Shown piece after piece: positions 34,156 to 42,760 of a DNA stretch of 53,610 nucleotides. Source of the stretch: Thecamonas trahens ATCC 50062 (taxonomy: Eukaryota > Apusozoa > Apusomonadida > Apusomonadidae); the NCBI RefSeq assembly GCF_000142905.1, contig NW_013657638.1, positions 172,713-226,322 on the forward strand, in the 5' to 3' direction. Position 1 is the stretch's first letter, and each line of letters begins with the position of its first letter. The notes below the pieces were generated by a model. That model was not told where the DNA came from. It did not search any database and was given only the letters and a program-made list of their open reading frames with translations. Made by a program: the position numbers and the translations under genes.

Positions 34156-34228
34156 ACCACACACCAGACTCAACCCCACCCCACACCCCCACACCCCCAC
34201 ACCCCCCGCCCACCCTCCTCCTCTCACT

Positions 34229-35227
34229 ATGGCCGGCGAAGTCCTTGGCGTTGTGGGCAAGCTCATGCAGGGCTTTTTCCTTGTCATGTGCTTTGCCTCT
34301 GTTGGCGTGGGCGTGTACTACACCTACGTGGTGTCGGAAGAAGTGGCTCGCCGTGCCTCCCAGGTGGCCAGCTACCCTACCTTTGTCCACCTTCTCCCCT
34401 CTCTGGGATATGCTGCTCTACTCACAGCTGCTCGTTGGTGTGCCTCAAAGTACCTCCTCGCTCCGCTCTCCACTCGCTTCCTCTCGGCCCACAAGCAGGA
34501 GGCCAAGCACATCTCAAAGTTCTGCGACTCGGCCTTTCAGCTCGTCTACTTTGCCATTACGGCGCCTCTGCTGTGGAACATGCTCATCAACATGCCGGAG
34601 AGTGACAACTATCTCCCTCCTGCTCTGGGCGGATCGGGTGTGACGGCTAATGCTTGGACTCATCTCCCTCTCCACTATGCCATCTCGCCGGCTTTCAAGA
34701 CCTTCTACCTCGTCTCGCTCGGCTTCCACATCCAGTCCATCGTCTATCATGTCCTCTTCCAGGACTCTCGCTCAGACTTTGTTGAGATGCTCGCCCATCA
34801 TCTGGTCACCATCTTCCTTATTGCTGGCTCCTTTGTCGGCAACCTCACTCGCATCGGTCTCCTCGTCATCCTCGTCCACGACTTTCCCGACATCTTTGTC
34901 TTTGCCGCTAAGCTCGGTGCCAACACCCCCAGCACCACCTTCACCCTCTCTGCCTACGTCGCCATGCTCGCCTCCTGGGGCTACATGCGGCTCTACGTCT
35001 ACCCGTTTGTCGTCATCGTCTCTTCTGTCACAGAGTCTGTCGACGTCTCCACCGTCGAGCGCGTCGTCCTCAACGGCCTCCTCATGTTCCTGCAGATCCT
35101 GCACGTCTACTGGTACGCCCTCTTCCTCGAAATGGGTTACCACTTCCTCTCCACTGGTGAGACCGTCGACAAGCAGTCGCTCGAGGCCGATGACGACAAC
35201 GACGCCAGCAAGGCCAAGGCCGAGTAA
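34229..35227 (+). CDS. TLC/LAG1-domain ceramide synthase
   Basis: 332-aa polytopic ER protein, expected to N-acylate sphingoid bases with acyl-CoA. I start at ATG 34229 (M-A-G-E-V-L-G-V) because the open frame upstream only translates the minisatellite. The Lag1 motif is present at about residues 184-225: D-F-V-E-M-L-A-H-H-L-V-T-I-F-L ... R-I-G ... V-H-D-F-P-D-I-F, including the paired His and the later His-Asp. There are six or more hydrophobic spans. The acidic tail ends K-A-K-A-E, a KxKxx retrieval signal nearly identical to that of the elongase at 3483-4391. No homeobox-like domain is present. Stops of this gene and the next are seven nt apart, tail-to-tail. Confidence 0.88.
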   Translation: MAGEVLGVVGKLMQGFFLVMCFASVGVGVYYTYVVSEEVARRASQVASYPTFVHLLPSLGYAALLTAARWCASKYLLAPLSTRFLSAHKQEAKHISKFCDSAFQLVYFAITAPLLWNMLINMPESDNYLPPALGGSGVTANAWTHLPLHYAISPAFKTFYLVSLGFHIQSIVYHVLFQDSRSDFVEMLAHHLVTIFLIAGSFVGNLTRIGLLVILVHDFPDIFVFAAKLGANTPSTTFTLSAYVAMLASWGYMRLYVYPFVVIVSSVTESVDVSTVERVVLNGLLMFLQILHVYWYALFLEMGYHFLSTGETVDKQSLEADDDNDASKAKAE

Positions 35228-35234
35228 ATCTGCG

Positions 35235-36716
35235 CTACTGCGTCCCGCTCCTCCCCCCGCCGCCGCCGCCTTCTGCCCCGATGCCGCCGCCGCCGTCGTC
35301 GTCGTCATCGTCAGACGCGAGAAACAAGACACGTGGCACGTCGGGTGAGCCCGAACTCGTTTCAGGCACCGCAACGCCATCAAGCACGCCCGCGTTATCC
35401 CCGGCTGCCCGCGCTGCCGACGACGGCGCAGAATCCATCTCAGCCCGCGCCGCCAGCGGGCGATGCCGCCCCTCAAACAGCACAGACGTCGGCGGTGCCT
35501 CGGCCAGCTGCTGCGCAAGGCTCACCGTCGGTGTCTGCGTCGCGCCAAGCGCAAGTGACAAGTGCGAAGGCCGAAACTCAGGCTCATCGCCCACCCTGCC
35601 GCCACCACCGTCTTCACCATCGTCATCGTCGTCGTCGCCCGCAGGCGAGAGGCCAAGAAACACAACCCCGCGCGCCGACGGCGACCCGGCAGAGCCCAGG
35701 CCCGGCGACTGCGGTGACGAATCCAGCAGCGATCGCCCCGCAGACACCAGCAGCCGCCGCCGCTTGACCTCGCCGCCGCAAACGCCGCCACCCCCGCTGC
35801 CCGACTCGGCTGACGGCCGCCGCTTCCGCACCGCGTCCTGAGCCAGCTCGGCATCGCCAGACGACGCCGGCCTGTCGTCAGCGACAAGTTCCAACGCGTC
35901 TAGCAGCGCCTCCTGCGAGCTGTAAACAAGCTGCTGTGCTTGCAGCGCGCCGACGCCGCGCGCCGGCCGGCCGGATAGCATGCCCGACGCTGACGTCGAC
36001 GCCCGCGGCGTCTCAATCCCGCCCGACCCTGATCCCGTCGGCCACGGCTCGGCTGATGTGCCAGCCATAACCAGCTCGCCGCGCTCAGCCACATACACCC
36101 CCAGGCAGATGACTATCTGCGCCGATCGAAGCAGCGAAAGCTCACGGCGGCTGAGCGCGTCGCCAACCACACCACCCTCGTCATCGTCCACCGCGCGGCG
36201 CCCGAGGCCGTCGCCCCGGCTGGACAGCACAACCGCCTGGACCTGGCGAGCAGCGTCGACGAGAAGAGCAGAGGCCGCGAGAGCCGCACGAAGCGAAGCA
36301 AAGGTGGCGTGAAGGAGAGCATGCAGGCGGAGGAGCGCGGCATCAGCAGCAGCAGCGGCGGCAGCAAGAGCAGGGAGGCTCGCGAGGAGGTACTTTGCGG
36401 CAGGCGCAGCTTGCGGGAGAGCAGCCAGCGCAGCTGCAGCAGCAGCAACAGCAGCTTTCCGCTGTGTCGCCCTAACCACCGCTGGCCGAAGAAGGAACAC
36501 TCTCCGAGCACCGCACCGAATGCGGAGAGCGACCTGGACAGCAGGGTGGCTTGCTTCGAGCTGGTCCACCGCAGAAAGCGGGAGGTCGGCAAGCGCCTCT
36601 AGCGCATCCTCGCCCGTGTACGGTGGACTAGGCCCCGGGTGCGTTGGAGAAGCACCTCTTTCTCCACCACCGCCACCCTCGGACGAGAACAGCGTACATG
36701 CCGAGGTCAAAGACAT
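35235..36716 (-). CDS. Uncharacterised Ala-rich protein with acidic/Ser-rich C-terminal half
   Basis: 493 aa from ATG 36716. I do not recognise it. Residues about 85-170 are strongly Ala/Leu-rich and probably helical. The C-terminal half is disordered, with basic patches (K-R-R-R, R-K-R-R), a run of Asp near 375-385 and another near 470, and Gly-rich ends, which could suggest a nuclear protein. Codon choice matches neighbouring genes, and the frame is open over 1.48 kb without stops. Shadow ORFs run on the other strand, so the call rests on length, a good start and convergent placement. A C16 run sits just 5' of the ATG. Confidence 0.55.
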   Translation of the reverse strand: MSLTSACTLFSSEGGGGGERGASPTHPGPSPPYTGEDALEALADLPLSAVDQLEASHPAVQVALRIRCGARRVFLLRPAVVRATQRKAAVAAAAAALAALPQAAPAAKYLLASLPALAAAAAAADAALLRLHALLHATFASLRAALAASALLVDAARQVQAVVLSSRGDGLGRRAVDDDEGGVVGDALSRRELSLLRSAQIVICLGVYVAERGELVMAGTSAEPWPTGSGSGGIETPRASTSASGMLSGRPARGVGALQAQQLVYSSQEALLDALELVADDRPASSGDAELAQDAVRKRRPSAESGSGGGGVCGGEVKRRRLLVSAGRSLLDSSPQSPGLGSAGSPSARGVVFLGLSPAGDDDDDDGEDGGGGRVGDEPEFRPSHLSLALGATQTPTVSLAQQLAEAPPTSVLFEGRHRPLAARAEMDSAPSSAARAAGDNAGVLDGVAVPETSSGSPDVPRVLFLASDDDDDDGGGGIGAEGGGGGGRSGTQ

Positions 36717-36933
36717 GGAGGCGGGGGGGGGGGGGGGGCTGCTTGGTGTGGAGTGACCGGTGGTGGCTGGTCAGCGGCCGAAAAAGGTCGCAGTTTGTGG
36801 AACGAGCAAAATGAGCCAAAACGAGCCAAAGTGACAGTGATCGTGATCGTGATCGCGATCACGGCTGCCAGAGGCAGGACGAGGACGACCATAGGGTGGC
36901 CAACCACTCGTCGCCTGCCGCAGGGAGTGCGTA
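36717..36933. promoter_or_regulatory. Divergent promoter between the Ala-rich gene and POLE3, with a 16-bp palindrome
   Basis: Contains a G16 run (36723-36738), direct repeats of GAGCCAAA-type words near 36805-36830, GTGATC repeats, and a perfect palindrome CGTGATCGCGATCACG at 36848-36863. These could be regulator binding sites for the head-to-head pair. No function is shown. Confidence 0.45.
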
Positions 36934-37663
36934 ATGTCGGACTTGCTCGAGCTGCCTCGGTCACAGGTCTACCGTCATGTGCGCCAGTTTGTGCCCAACG
37001 GAACGTTGCTGACTAACGACGTCAAGCTCGCCTTCCAGAAGTCCTCGGCTGTTTTCATTCTCTTCATTACAGAGGCGTACGCCATCACTCGATTCTACCT
37101 CATTCGCCCTTCCGCCCCTCCCCCCCCTCTGCCTGACCCCCTCACCACGTACAAGCAACTCACAGCAGACACACACATGCGAATATAGTGCCCAGCATTT
37201 GGCGGCTACCTCAGGTCGCACTTCTATCACCGACACAGACGTGCTTCGTGCTCTGGAGGAGTGCGAGTTTGAGCAGTTTGTCGAGCCGCTGACGGTGGAC
37301 CTCGCGCGTACGTGGGTAGGGGGGAGGGGGGGCATGGTGAGGGGGGGTGAGAGGAGATGACACGAGGGGGACTCACGATGGTGGTGAAGGCGGTGCGGGG
37401 GTGCGGGGATGTTGATAGTGTACAACAAACTACGTGAGCGCAAGCTGGCGGCGCGGAACGCCAATCGGGCCGCACAGATCGTGGCCGATATGGAGAGCTC
37501 GGCAGTCAACTCGACGGCTACCTCGACGGCCAACTCGGAGGTCAACTCGGGTGTTTCATCGCCGGCAGCGGCCCAGGCTGGGGCGAACGGAGACGGTGAC
37601 GATGACGATGACGCCGCACCGGTGGCCATGGAGACATCGGAGGCTGTGCCGCAAGAGTCGTGA
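36934..37663 (+). CDS. POLE3: POLE3/CHRAC17-like histone-fold subunit (three exons)
   Basis: 168-aa histone-fold protein assembled from 36934-37076, 37189-37307 and 37419-37663; the total coding length, 507 nt, keeps frame exactly. The fold reads L-P-R-S-Q-V-Y-R-H-V, then S-S-A-V-F-I-L-F-I-T-E-A/A-Q-H-L-A, then I-T-D-T-D-V-L-R-A-L-E-E-C-E-F, then an Asp-rich tail. The D-V-L-x-A-L-E-E-x-E-F block and the start M-S-D-L-L-E-L-P-R match POLE3 (yeast Dpb4). Family members form a heterodimer with POLE4/Dpb3 in DNA polymerase epsilon, or serve in CHRAC/ISW2 chromatin remodelling. Expected to act in the nucleus. Confidence 0.9.
37077..37188 (+). other. POLE3 intron 1 (112 nt)
   Basis: GTACGCCA ... 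GAATATAG, phase 2; restores Ala and continues A-Q-H-L-A-A. C-rich tract inside. Confidence 0.88.
37308..37418 (+). other. POLE3 intron 2 (111 nt)
   Basis: GTACGTGG ... GTTGATAG, phase 1; joins V-D-L-A to L-Y-N-K-L-R-E-R. Contains G6-G7 runs. Confidence 0.87.
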
Positions 37664-37974
37664 GTCGATGGTCGGCTCAGCCAGGTCGTATTGTCGTGCT
37701 AGTGGCTGGCCTGGCCCGGGCGGCTGCGGCGGAAAGAGTGAACGTATGTTGTGATGGGAGTCTGCGTGCATGGTGTGGCGGAAGTGGGAAAGTGTGGCAC
37801 GTTGAGCAGCTTGACTCGATCCACGTGTGCCAATCGACGCGTGACCAGTTGGTGCCGTCTGCGTCTGCGCAAACGAAACAAACGAGCACGTGCCCCACAT
37901 TTGCCAACCATGCTGTAGTGCGGCGGCTCAGTTTGCGCTGGCGCAGATCGAGTCGAAGGCGCAAGTGCAAGCAC
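37664..37974. other. Spacer after POLE3
   Basis: 311 nt with an open + frame but no family similarity and no clear start; mixed composition. Probably the 3' end of POLE3 and the promoter or 5' part of the next ORF. Confidence 0.4.
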
Positions 37975-38409
37975 ATGTCAAAGTGGGAGAACAACAGGGT
38001 GCAACACGTTTTCCAATCAAAGTACGAGCAGCAGAAGGGCTCGACGGCGCCCGAGTTTGCCGAGAAGAAGCTCCACCGCGAGCTCGAACGCGTCTCGCTG
38101 TCCAACTGCCTGGTTGTCGTCGCCGGCGATTACAAGCCCAAGCCCAGCGACCGCATCAAGGGCCAGAGGAGGGTATCGATTGCCGACATCGTCGCCTCGT
38201 TCATCGCCAAGGGCGACCCCAAGCTCTCGACCAAGCTCCCCGAGTGGGGTTTGAGCAAGGCGGTCGCCTGCCTTGGCGAGGACGTCGAGCACCCGACGAT
38301 CGTCATGCGCCTCCGCCCCACCGGCATCGGCCACGCCGACCGGCAAGCTCGTCCGTCACAAGAAGATCCACAACGTCCTCGCGCTCCCCTGTCCGGCCGC
38401 TGTGTTTAA
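37975..38409 (+). CDS. Unrecognised short ORF, possibly partial
   Basis: 144 aa from ATG 37975 (M-S-K-W-E-N-N-R-V-Q-H-V-F). I do not recognise the family. The first 115 residues look like a real, charged globular protein (A-E-K-K-L-H-R-E-L, then S-I-A-D-I-V-A-S-F-I-A-K-G). The last 25 turn low-complexity and R/P-rich. Another frame opens at that point with G-K-L-V-R-H-K-K-I-H-N-V-L-A-L-P-C-P (to 38515), so the C-terminus may continue through an undetected intron or another frame break. Upstream frame openness to 37660 is probably chance. Confidence 0.35.
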   Translation: MSKWENNRVQHVFQSKYEQQKGSTAPEFAEKKLHRELERVSLSNCLVVVAGDYKPKPSDRIKGQRRVSIADIVASFIAKGDPKLSTKLPEWGLSKAVACLGEDVEHPTIVMRLRPTGIGHADRQARPSQEDPQRPRAPLSGRCV

Positions 38410-38607
38410 CTCTGTGATGCTCTCCTTCCCGGTCGTCGGCAGGCCAAGCAGGCGTCGCGCAGCGTCGGCCGGTGAACTGCCTGGAAGTCAAGCATCATCG
38501 AGTTGTTCACTTTGAGAGGCGCAACAACGCGTCCGAAAGACCGTACCGTTAAGGGTCAAAGTAAGTATGTACCTGCCACCGCCGGACCTGTTGCTTCCGC
38601 GGCGCGT

Positions 38608-41600
38608 TCATCCGCCCCAACGCGTCCATTGCGTGCGGCTCAGAGTCATCTTTCTCGCCACCGCCACCACGGTGGTGAGGACCACAAGCACGCCAGCGTA
38701 CACCACCATGCTCACCGCCACATAGTCCCCAAGGAAAACCTTACGGGTCCGCTCGATCTGCGTCGCGGGTGCCGCCTCGTCGGCTCCGGCCCCGGCCGCC
38801 ACTGCCACCATCACCTCGCCACAGACGGCCACCGCCGCGTCGTCAGCCTCTTCCGCCAGGACTGCCACTACAAAGACCGCGCCGGCCGTAGGAAGTTCCC
38901 GTGCCACTACAATCTGCCCGCCAGATGGACCCATCTCGACCGCAAACACAGGATCCGCGCCGGCGGTCCCGTTGCTCCCGCTGGGACATCCGTTTGTCCC
39001 AGGAAGCGGCTCGCTGAAGAGGTAGCCACCGGGCGGGGGGTCGGGATCGCCCACTACAGCGAGGACGGCCACCACGTCACCGACGGTCGCGCTCGCTGTC
39101 GTGCGCGCGCTTCCGTCGCTGCTGCCGGCAACAACGATGGCGCTCCCAGCCTCATTGGCGTTGCTGATCTGGATGGAGAAAGTCGCCTCGATGGTGAGCG
39201 CAGGCACGCCGTTGTCACGCGCCGCGACAGTCACCGCCACCAGCGGCTGACTCTCAAAGTCCAGTGCCGCCATCACCACAAGCTGCGTTCCAGTTGCGGC
39301 GTCAAGTCCAATCCCGGCTCCCATCGGCGCAACCGCCGTCACCGCAAACGTCGCCGCCGCGCCGACGTCCGGATCACCCACCGCCACCAGGCTTCCGATT
39401 ACCGTCCCTACCGCCGCCAACTCGCTCACCGGTCCAACCAGGACCGATGACGCCGCGCCGTCGAGCAGGATGGCGGTCGGCGGCCGGTTTGTCACCGTCA
39501 CTCCGAGAACGAGCTCGAGCAAGAGCATGTTTGTCGGCGTCCCACTGTCGCTTGCGCGCACTGTCACGTTGGTTGTCGGACCGAAGAGGATGCCTGTGGT
39601 GACAAGCGTTGCACCTTCGACGATGGTCACGGCTGCACCAGGCGGCGAGGTGCTGGTGATGGCAAAGCTCGCACTCTCGCCGGTGTCGGGATCGCCGACT
39701 ACGCTCAGCACCGCGATGACCGTTCCCGGCGCCACGTTCATCATGTACCGGCCAAACGGCACGCTCGGTGCAGTGCCATTGGCCAGCACCGCCGTCGGCG
39801 GCTCGTTGATATCAATGAGCGGGAGCACCAGGCTGGCGTTGCGAGCATCGTCGATGTCCTTGCCGTTGGCGAGGATCAGCTCGCACCAGCTCGCGCCGAG
39901 GCTCTCGAAGTCGAACGGGACAGACACCGTGACGTTCATCCCATCCAGCACAATACCCGAGCAGTTGCCGGCCACCAGTGCAAGCCCTGGCGCAGTCGAC
40001 CCGGCGCTGAGCTCGAGCATCGCAGCAACTTCGCCGACCTCTGCATGCTCAGGGTATCCTCCCTCTGCCAGAGGAAACGGCAGCCGGAAGTCGATGTCGA
40101 ACGGCGGCGCCTGGTAAACGGCCATAACGACGTATGCGGTGATTGTGTTGGGCAAAGGTGTGTGCCGATCACTGGCGACAACCGCCACCGTACAGCTAGC
40201 ACCGAGCGCGGCTGGATCGACGGGGTGCGCCAGCCGCAACTCGTCGCCGTTGACGAGCACAACCGGGCAGGTGGTTTTGGTAGCGTCAAGGACAATGCTC
40301 ACCACGTCGTTGGCATCTGGATCGGTGGCAGACACCCGGGCCACAAGTTCGTTGATCGTAAAGCTCTTGCGCAGAATGACCGAGGCGATGAGACTCACGT
40401 TGGATGGCGGTGTCGCCCAGCACGTCGAGTTGTCGCCGCCGCATACGCCGCAAGCGTCGAGAGCGGCAGTCGAGTTGACGCCAGCATCGCAGCCGGTGAG
40501 GCAGGAGAAGGCCTCCCAGGCGAGGCATGGTGACGAGAGGTGGATGGCTACGCCGCCCGAGAACGTTAAGGCCCCGTTGGTGTGGCGGTGGTTCCCGATC
40601 AGTACATCATCGCCCCAGACGTCGTTGTTCACGTTGGCCATCACCAGCGAGTCGCCGTACTTGCACGCGCCAGCAGGCCCGGCCTCGGTGAAGTAGTTCG
40701 CGGCACCAACGGCGGCGTTGTCGCCTGGATGAAGGTTGGCGCCGAGGAATAGGTACGCCCCGTCGCAGGGATCGACCACAAGAACGTCGGTCTTGTTGTC
40801 CCGGTCGATGTCGCCGGCCGTGAACGTCGTGCCAAACAGCGAGCCTGGGGCTCCGCGGAGAATGATGTCGGCCGTCGAGACGTTAGTGACTCCGGACGGG
40901 GGCGAGGCGGTTCCAAAGTGGATGTACACACTGCCGCGAAAGGATGGTGCTGTTGCTGGCTCGCCAGGGGCAGAGAGAATAAAGTCCGGCTCGCCGTCGC
41001 CGTTGACATCATACATCGCCACGTAGGTGCCAAGATTCTGATTGATAACGTTGGTGGTCTCTGGGACAAAGGTAGCGATAGCTTGCGATGTATCATGTGT
41101 GCCGCCGAGAGCAACTAGCGCGTCGAGATCAAAAACATAAACCTGACCGCAGCGCTCGCAACTAAGGTATGACTCACGTGCTCCGACTACGAGAAAGTCG
41201 GATCCGGATGTAGACTGGGCAATGGAGAGTGAGCCTCCAAACAGCGAGCCGGTTTCTGCAACGGCCTCGATTACCACTGTTGCAGCTGTTGATGGCAGAG
41301 GAGGTCCATCAGCAAGCAACGTCGCCGTCGAGAAGATGAATAATCTTCCACTTGGGGCGCTTTGCTTCTCGCCCACAACAGCCACGGTGCTGGTAGCAGC
41401 AATTGCATCTCCAAACAAACCACCACCAGATACACCAGTGATAGTTGCGTTTGCAGCCAGGTTGAAAACGTCGAAGAATACATACACTCTTCCAGTGTTC
41501 TCGAAGCTGCTTGCTCCGACCAGAACGTCATCCTGTCCATCACCGTCAATGTCTGAGCATACAAGGGCTCGGCCAAAACCATGGTTCTTGTGCTCACCCT

Positions 41601-41883
41601 CAATCCGGACATCAGCTGAAGCTGCAGATAGATCGCTTTCATAGTCATGGCCACTTGAACCAAGGAAGATGTACACGATGCCCGGAGCCTGTGAAAAGAG
41701 CTGGGGACCCCCAAAAGCGCAGTCCACGAGACCATCGCCGTCAAGGTCGCAGCAGGCCGATGAGAAGCCCAACATCTGGCGCACGATGTCCCCCTGGACC
41801 GTGACCTCTGGAAGGAGGGAGGAGCCAGTTGCAAAATGAAAGATCAAGGCCGCCACAAGGAGGCACACGTGCGGAGGTGTCAT
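38608..41883 (-). CDS. Integrin-alpha-like FG-GAP/cadherin-like single-pass receptor
   Basis: 1,091-aa type I membrane protein. The ORF extends to a GTG, but ATG 41883 begins a good signal peptide (M-T-P-P-H-V-C-L-L-V-A-A-L-I-F). The N-terminal half is a FG-GAP beta-propeller with Ca-binding loops D-L-D-G-D-G (about 46), D-I-D-G-D-G (111), D-V-N-G-D-G (about 290) and D-I-D-R-D-N (about 358). Next comes a short Cys-rich piece with C-G-V-C-G-G-D-N-S-T-C, a motif also seen in ADAMTS proteins. Then come about four cadherin-like beta-sandwich repeats (about 500-960: V-G-D-P-D-T-G-E, D-F-E-S, N-R-P-P-T-A). One membrane span near 1050-1075 is followed by a tail of under 20 residues ending R-T-Q-W-T-R-W-G-G. 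There is no K-x-G-F-F-K-R integrin tail. Adhesion or sensing is inferred. Confidence 0.87.
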   Translation of the reverse strand: MTPPHVCLLVAALIFHFATGSSLLPEVTVQGDIVRQMLGFSSACCDLDGDGLVDCAFGGPQLFSQAPGIVYIFLGSSGHDYESDLSAASADVRIEGEHKNHGFGRALVCSDIDGDGQDDVLVGASSFENTGRVYVFFDVFNLAANATITGVSGGGLFGDAIAATSTVAVVGEKQSAPSGRLFIFSTATLLADGPPLPSTAATVVIEAVAETGSLFGGSLSIAQSTSGSDFLVVGARESYLSCERCGQVYVFDLDALVALGGTHDTSQAIATFVPETTNVINQNLGTYVAMYDVNGDGEPDFILSAPGEPATAPSFRGSVYIHFGTASPPSGVTNVSTADIILRGAPGSLFGTTFTAGDIDRDNKTDVLVVDPCDGAYLFLGANLHPGDNAAVGAANYFTEAGPAGACKYGDSLVMANVNNDVWGDDVLIGNHRHTNGALTFSGGVAIHLSSPCLAWEAFSCLTGCDAGVNSTAALDACGVCGGDNSTCWATPPSNVSLIASVILRKSFTINELVARVSATDPDANDVVSIVLDATKTTCPVVLVNGDELRLAHPVDPAALGASCTVAVVASDRHTPLPNTITAYVVMAVYQAPPFDIDFRLPFPLAEGGYPEHAEVGEVAAMLELSAGSTAPGLALVAGNCSGIVLDGMNVTVSVPFDFESLGASWCELILANGKDIDDARNASLVLPLIDINEPPTAVLANGTAPSVPFGRYMMNVAPGTVIAVLSVVGDPDTGESASFAITSTSPPGAAVTIVEGATLVTTGILFGPTTNVTVRASDSGTPTNMLLLELVLGVTVTNRPPTAILLDGAASSVLVGPVSELAAVGTVIGSLVAVGDPDVGAAATFAVTAVAPMGAGIGLDAATGTQLVVMAALDFESQPLVAVTVAARDNGVPALTIEATFSIQISNANEAGSAIVVAGSSDGSARTTASATVGDVVAVLAVVGDPDPPPGGYLFSEPLPGTNGCPSGSNGTAGADPVFAVEMGPSGGQIVVARELPTAGAVFVVAVLAEEADDAAVAVCGEVMVAVAAGAGADEAAPATQIERTRKVFLGDYVAVSMVVYAGVLVVLTTVVAVARKMTLSRTQWTRWGG

Positions 41884-42177
41884 GCGCGCTACTGGCACGT
41901 GGAGCACGGGTGCGTAGAGCTCAACAGCTGCGTCCGCAAGCTAGTGAGGAGAGACGTGTGATCAAGGTACCGGATACCTGCAGGTGGTACAGTTGGAGGT
42001 GGCTAGAGGCCGTTGGATGCGCGCGCCAATGCGCGCGCCTTCCACGGCTGGTGAATCTCCCGGGAACTTGGGTGGGAGGTGCACTAGCCAATTTGAAGTG
42101 TTCCCGGGAGATGCTGCCAACGCTTCGCGCGCACGATCTCACGCCCGTTTGCAAGCACCCCTCTAGCGTGCGGTACC
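41884..42177. promoter_or_regulatory. Divergent promoter with 13-bp inverted repeat
   Basis: 294 nt between head-to-head receptor genes. ATCTCCCGGGAAC at 42055-42067 is repeated in inverted orientation at 42100-42112, and each arm contains the self-complementary CCCGGG. Just left is GATGCGCGCGCCAATGCGCGCGCC, a doubled GCGCGC word. The symmetry suits a shared bidirectional control element; function is inferred. Confidence 0.5.
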
Positions 42178-42751
42178 ATGTACGTGCGCCATGAGTTCCT
42201 TCACGCTGCTGCTCTGATCTTCGTCTTGTGCGTGGTGCCATCTTCATCTGCCACCGATGTCTCGCTCTCGGTCAGCTGTTGCCAACACGACGTTGTCAGC
42301 ACCAGGCTCGAGTGTAGCGATCACGCTCACGGCCACAAACCGCGGCATCGGCGCTGTCCCCCGGTGGAGCCTCGCCCACACCGAACCCAGCGCGCTGACG
42401 CTGGTGTCCCGGCCTGACGGCGCTCTTCCGGCGCTGCAGCCGCAAGCGTCGCACACAGCGACGTTTGTGTTCCGGCTCGGAGCGAGCGAGAACCAGCAGA
42501 TCGTGTCGTTTACAGCGCTGGCAGCGCCCGAGTACGGCACGGACATGACGCCTGTGAACAACACGGTGCAGGTGGCGATCACCATCGCCACTACAAGCCC
42601 TGATAGTGCCGTCACTATGCCGACCGAGTCAGCCGTGATCGGCGCGTCTATCGTGACAGTGTCGATGCTGGCATACGCTGGGTTGCTGCTGGTAGCGACG
42701 GGCTTGACGCTGGTTGTGCGCCGGCGTGCGCTGTCACAGAGCTGGCGCTGA
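42178..42751 (+). CDS. Small type I membrane protein, CARDB/DUF11-like ectodomain (one frame break)
   Basis: 190 aa if one base is skipped near 42277. The first frame gives a signal peptide (A-A-A-L-I-F-V-L-C-V-V-P-S-S-S-A-T) and D-V-S-L-S-V-S. The second continues V-A-N-T-T-L-S-A-P-G-S-S-V-A-I-T-L-T-A-T-N-R-G-I-G, a beta-sandwich pattern like CARDB/DUF11, then a membrane span and R-R-R-A-L-S-Q-S-W-R. Its anchor resembles that of the divergent FG-GAP gene (S-M-x-x-Y-A-G-x-L). It may be a short paralogue or a decayed remnant of that receptor family. The stop is nine nt from the next gene's stop, tail-to-tail. Confidence 0.6.
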
Positions 42752-42760
42752 GCGCACACT

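Noticed and set aside
33677-34228. N-terminal extension of ceramide synthase through the minisatellite
   Set aside because: Only repeat translation; Lag1 family homology and a good first span start at 34229.
38503-39450. 315-aa + strand ORF opposite the FG-GAP gene
   Set aside because: His/Arg-rich shadow; the minus strand shows a signal peptide, FG-GAP loops and a membrane span.
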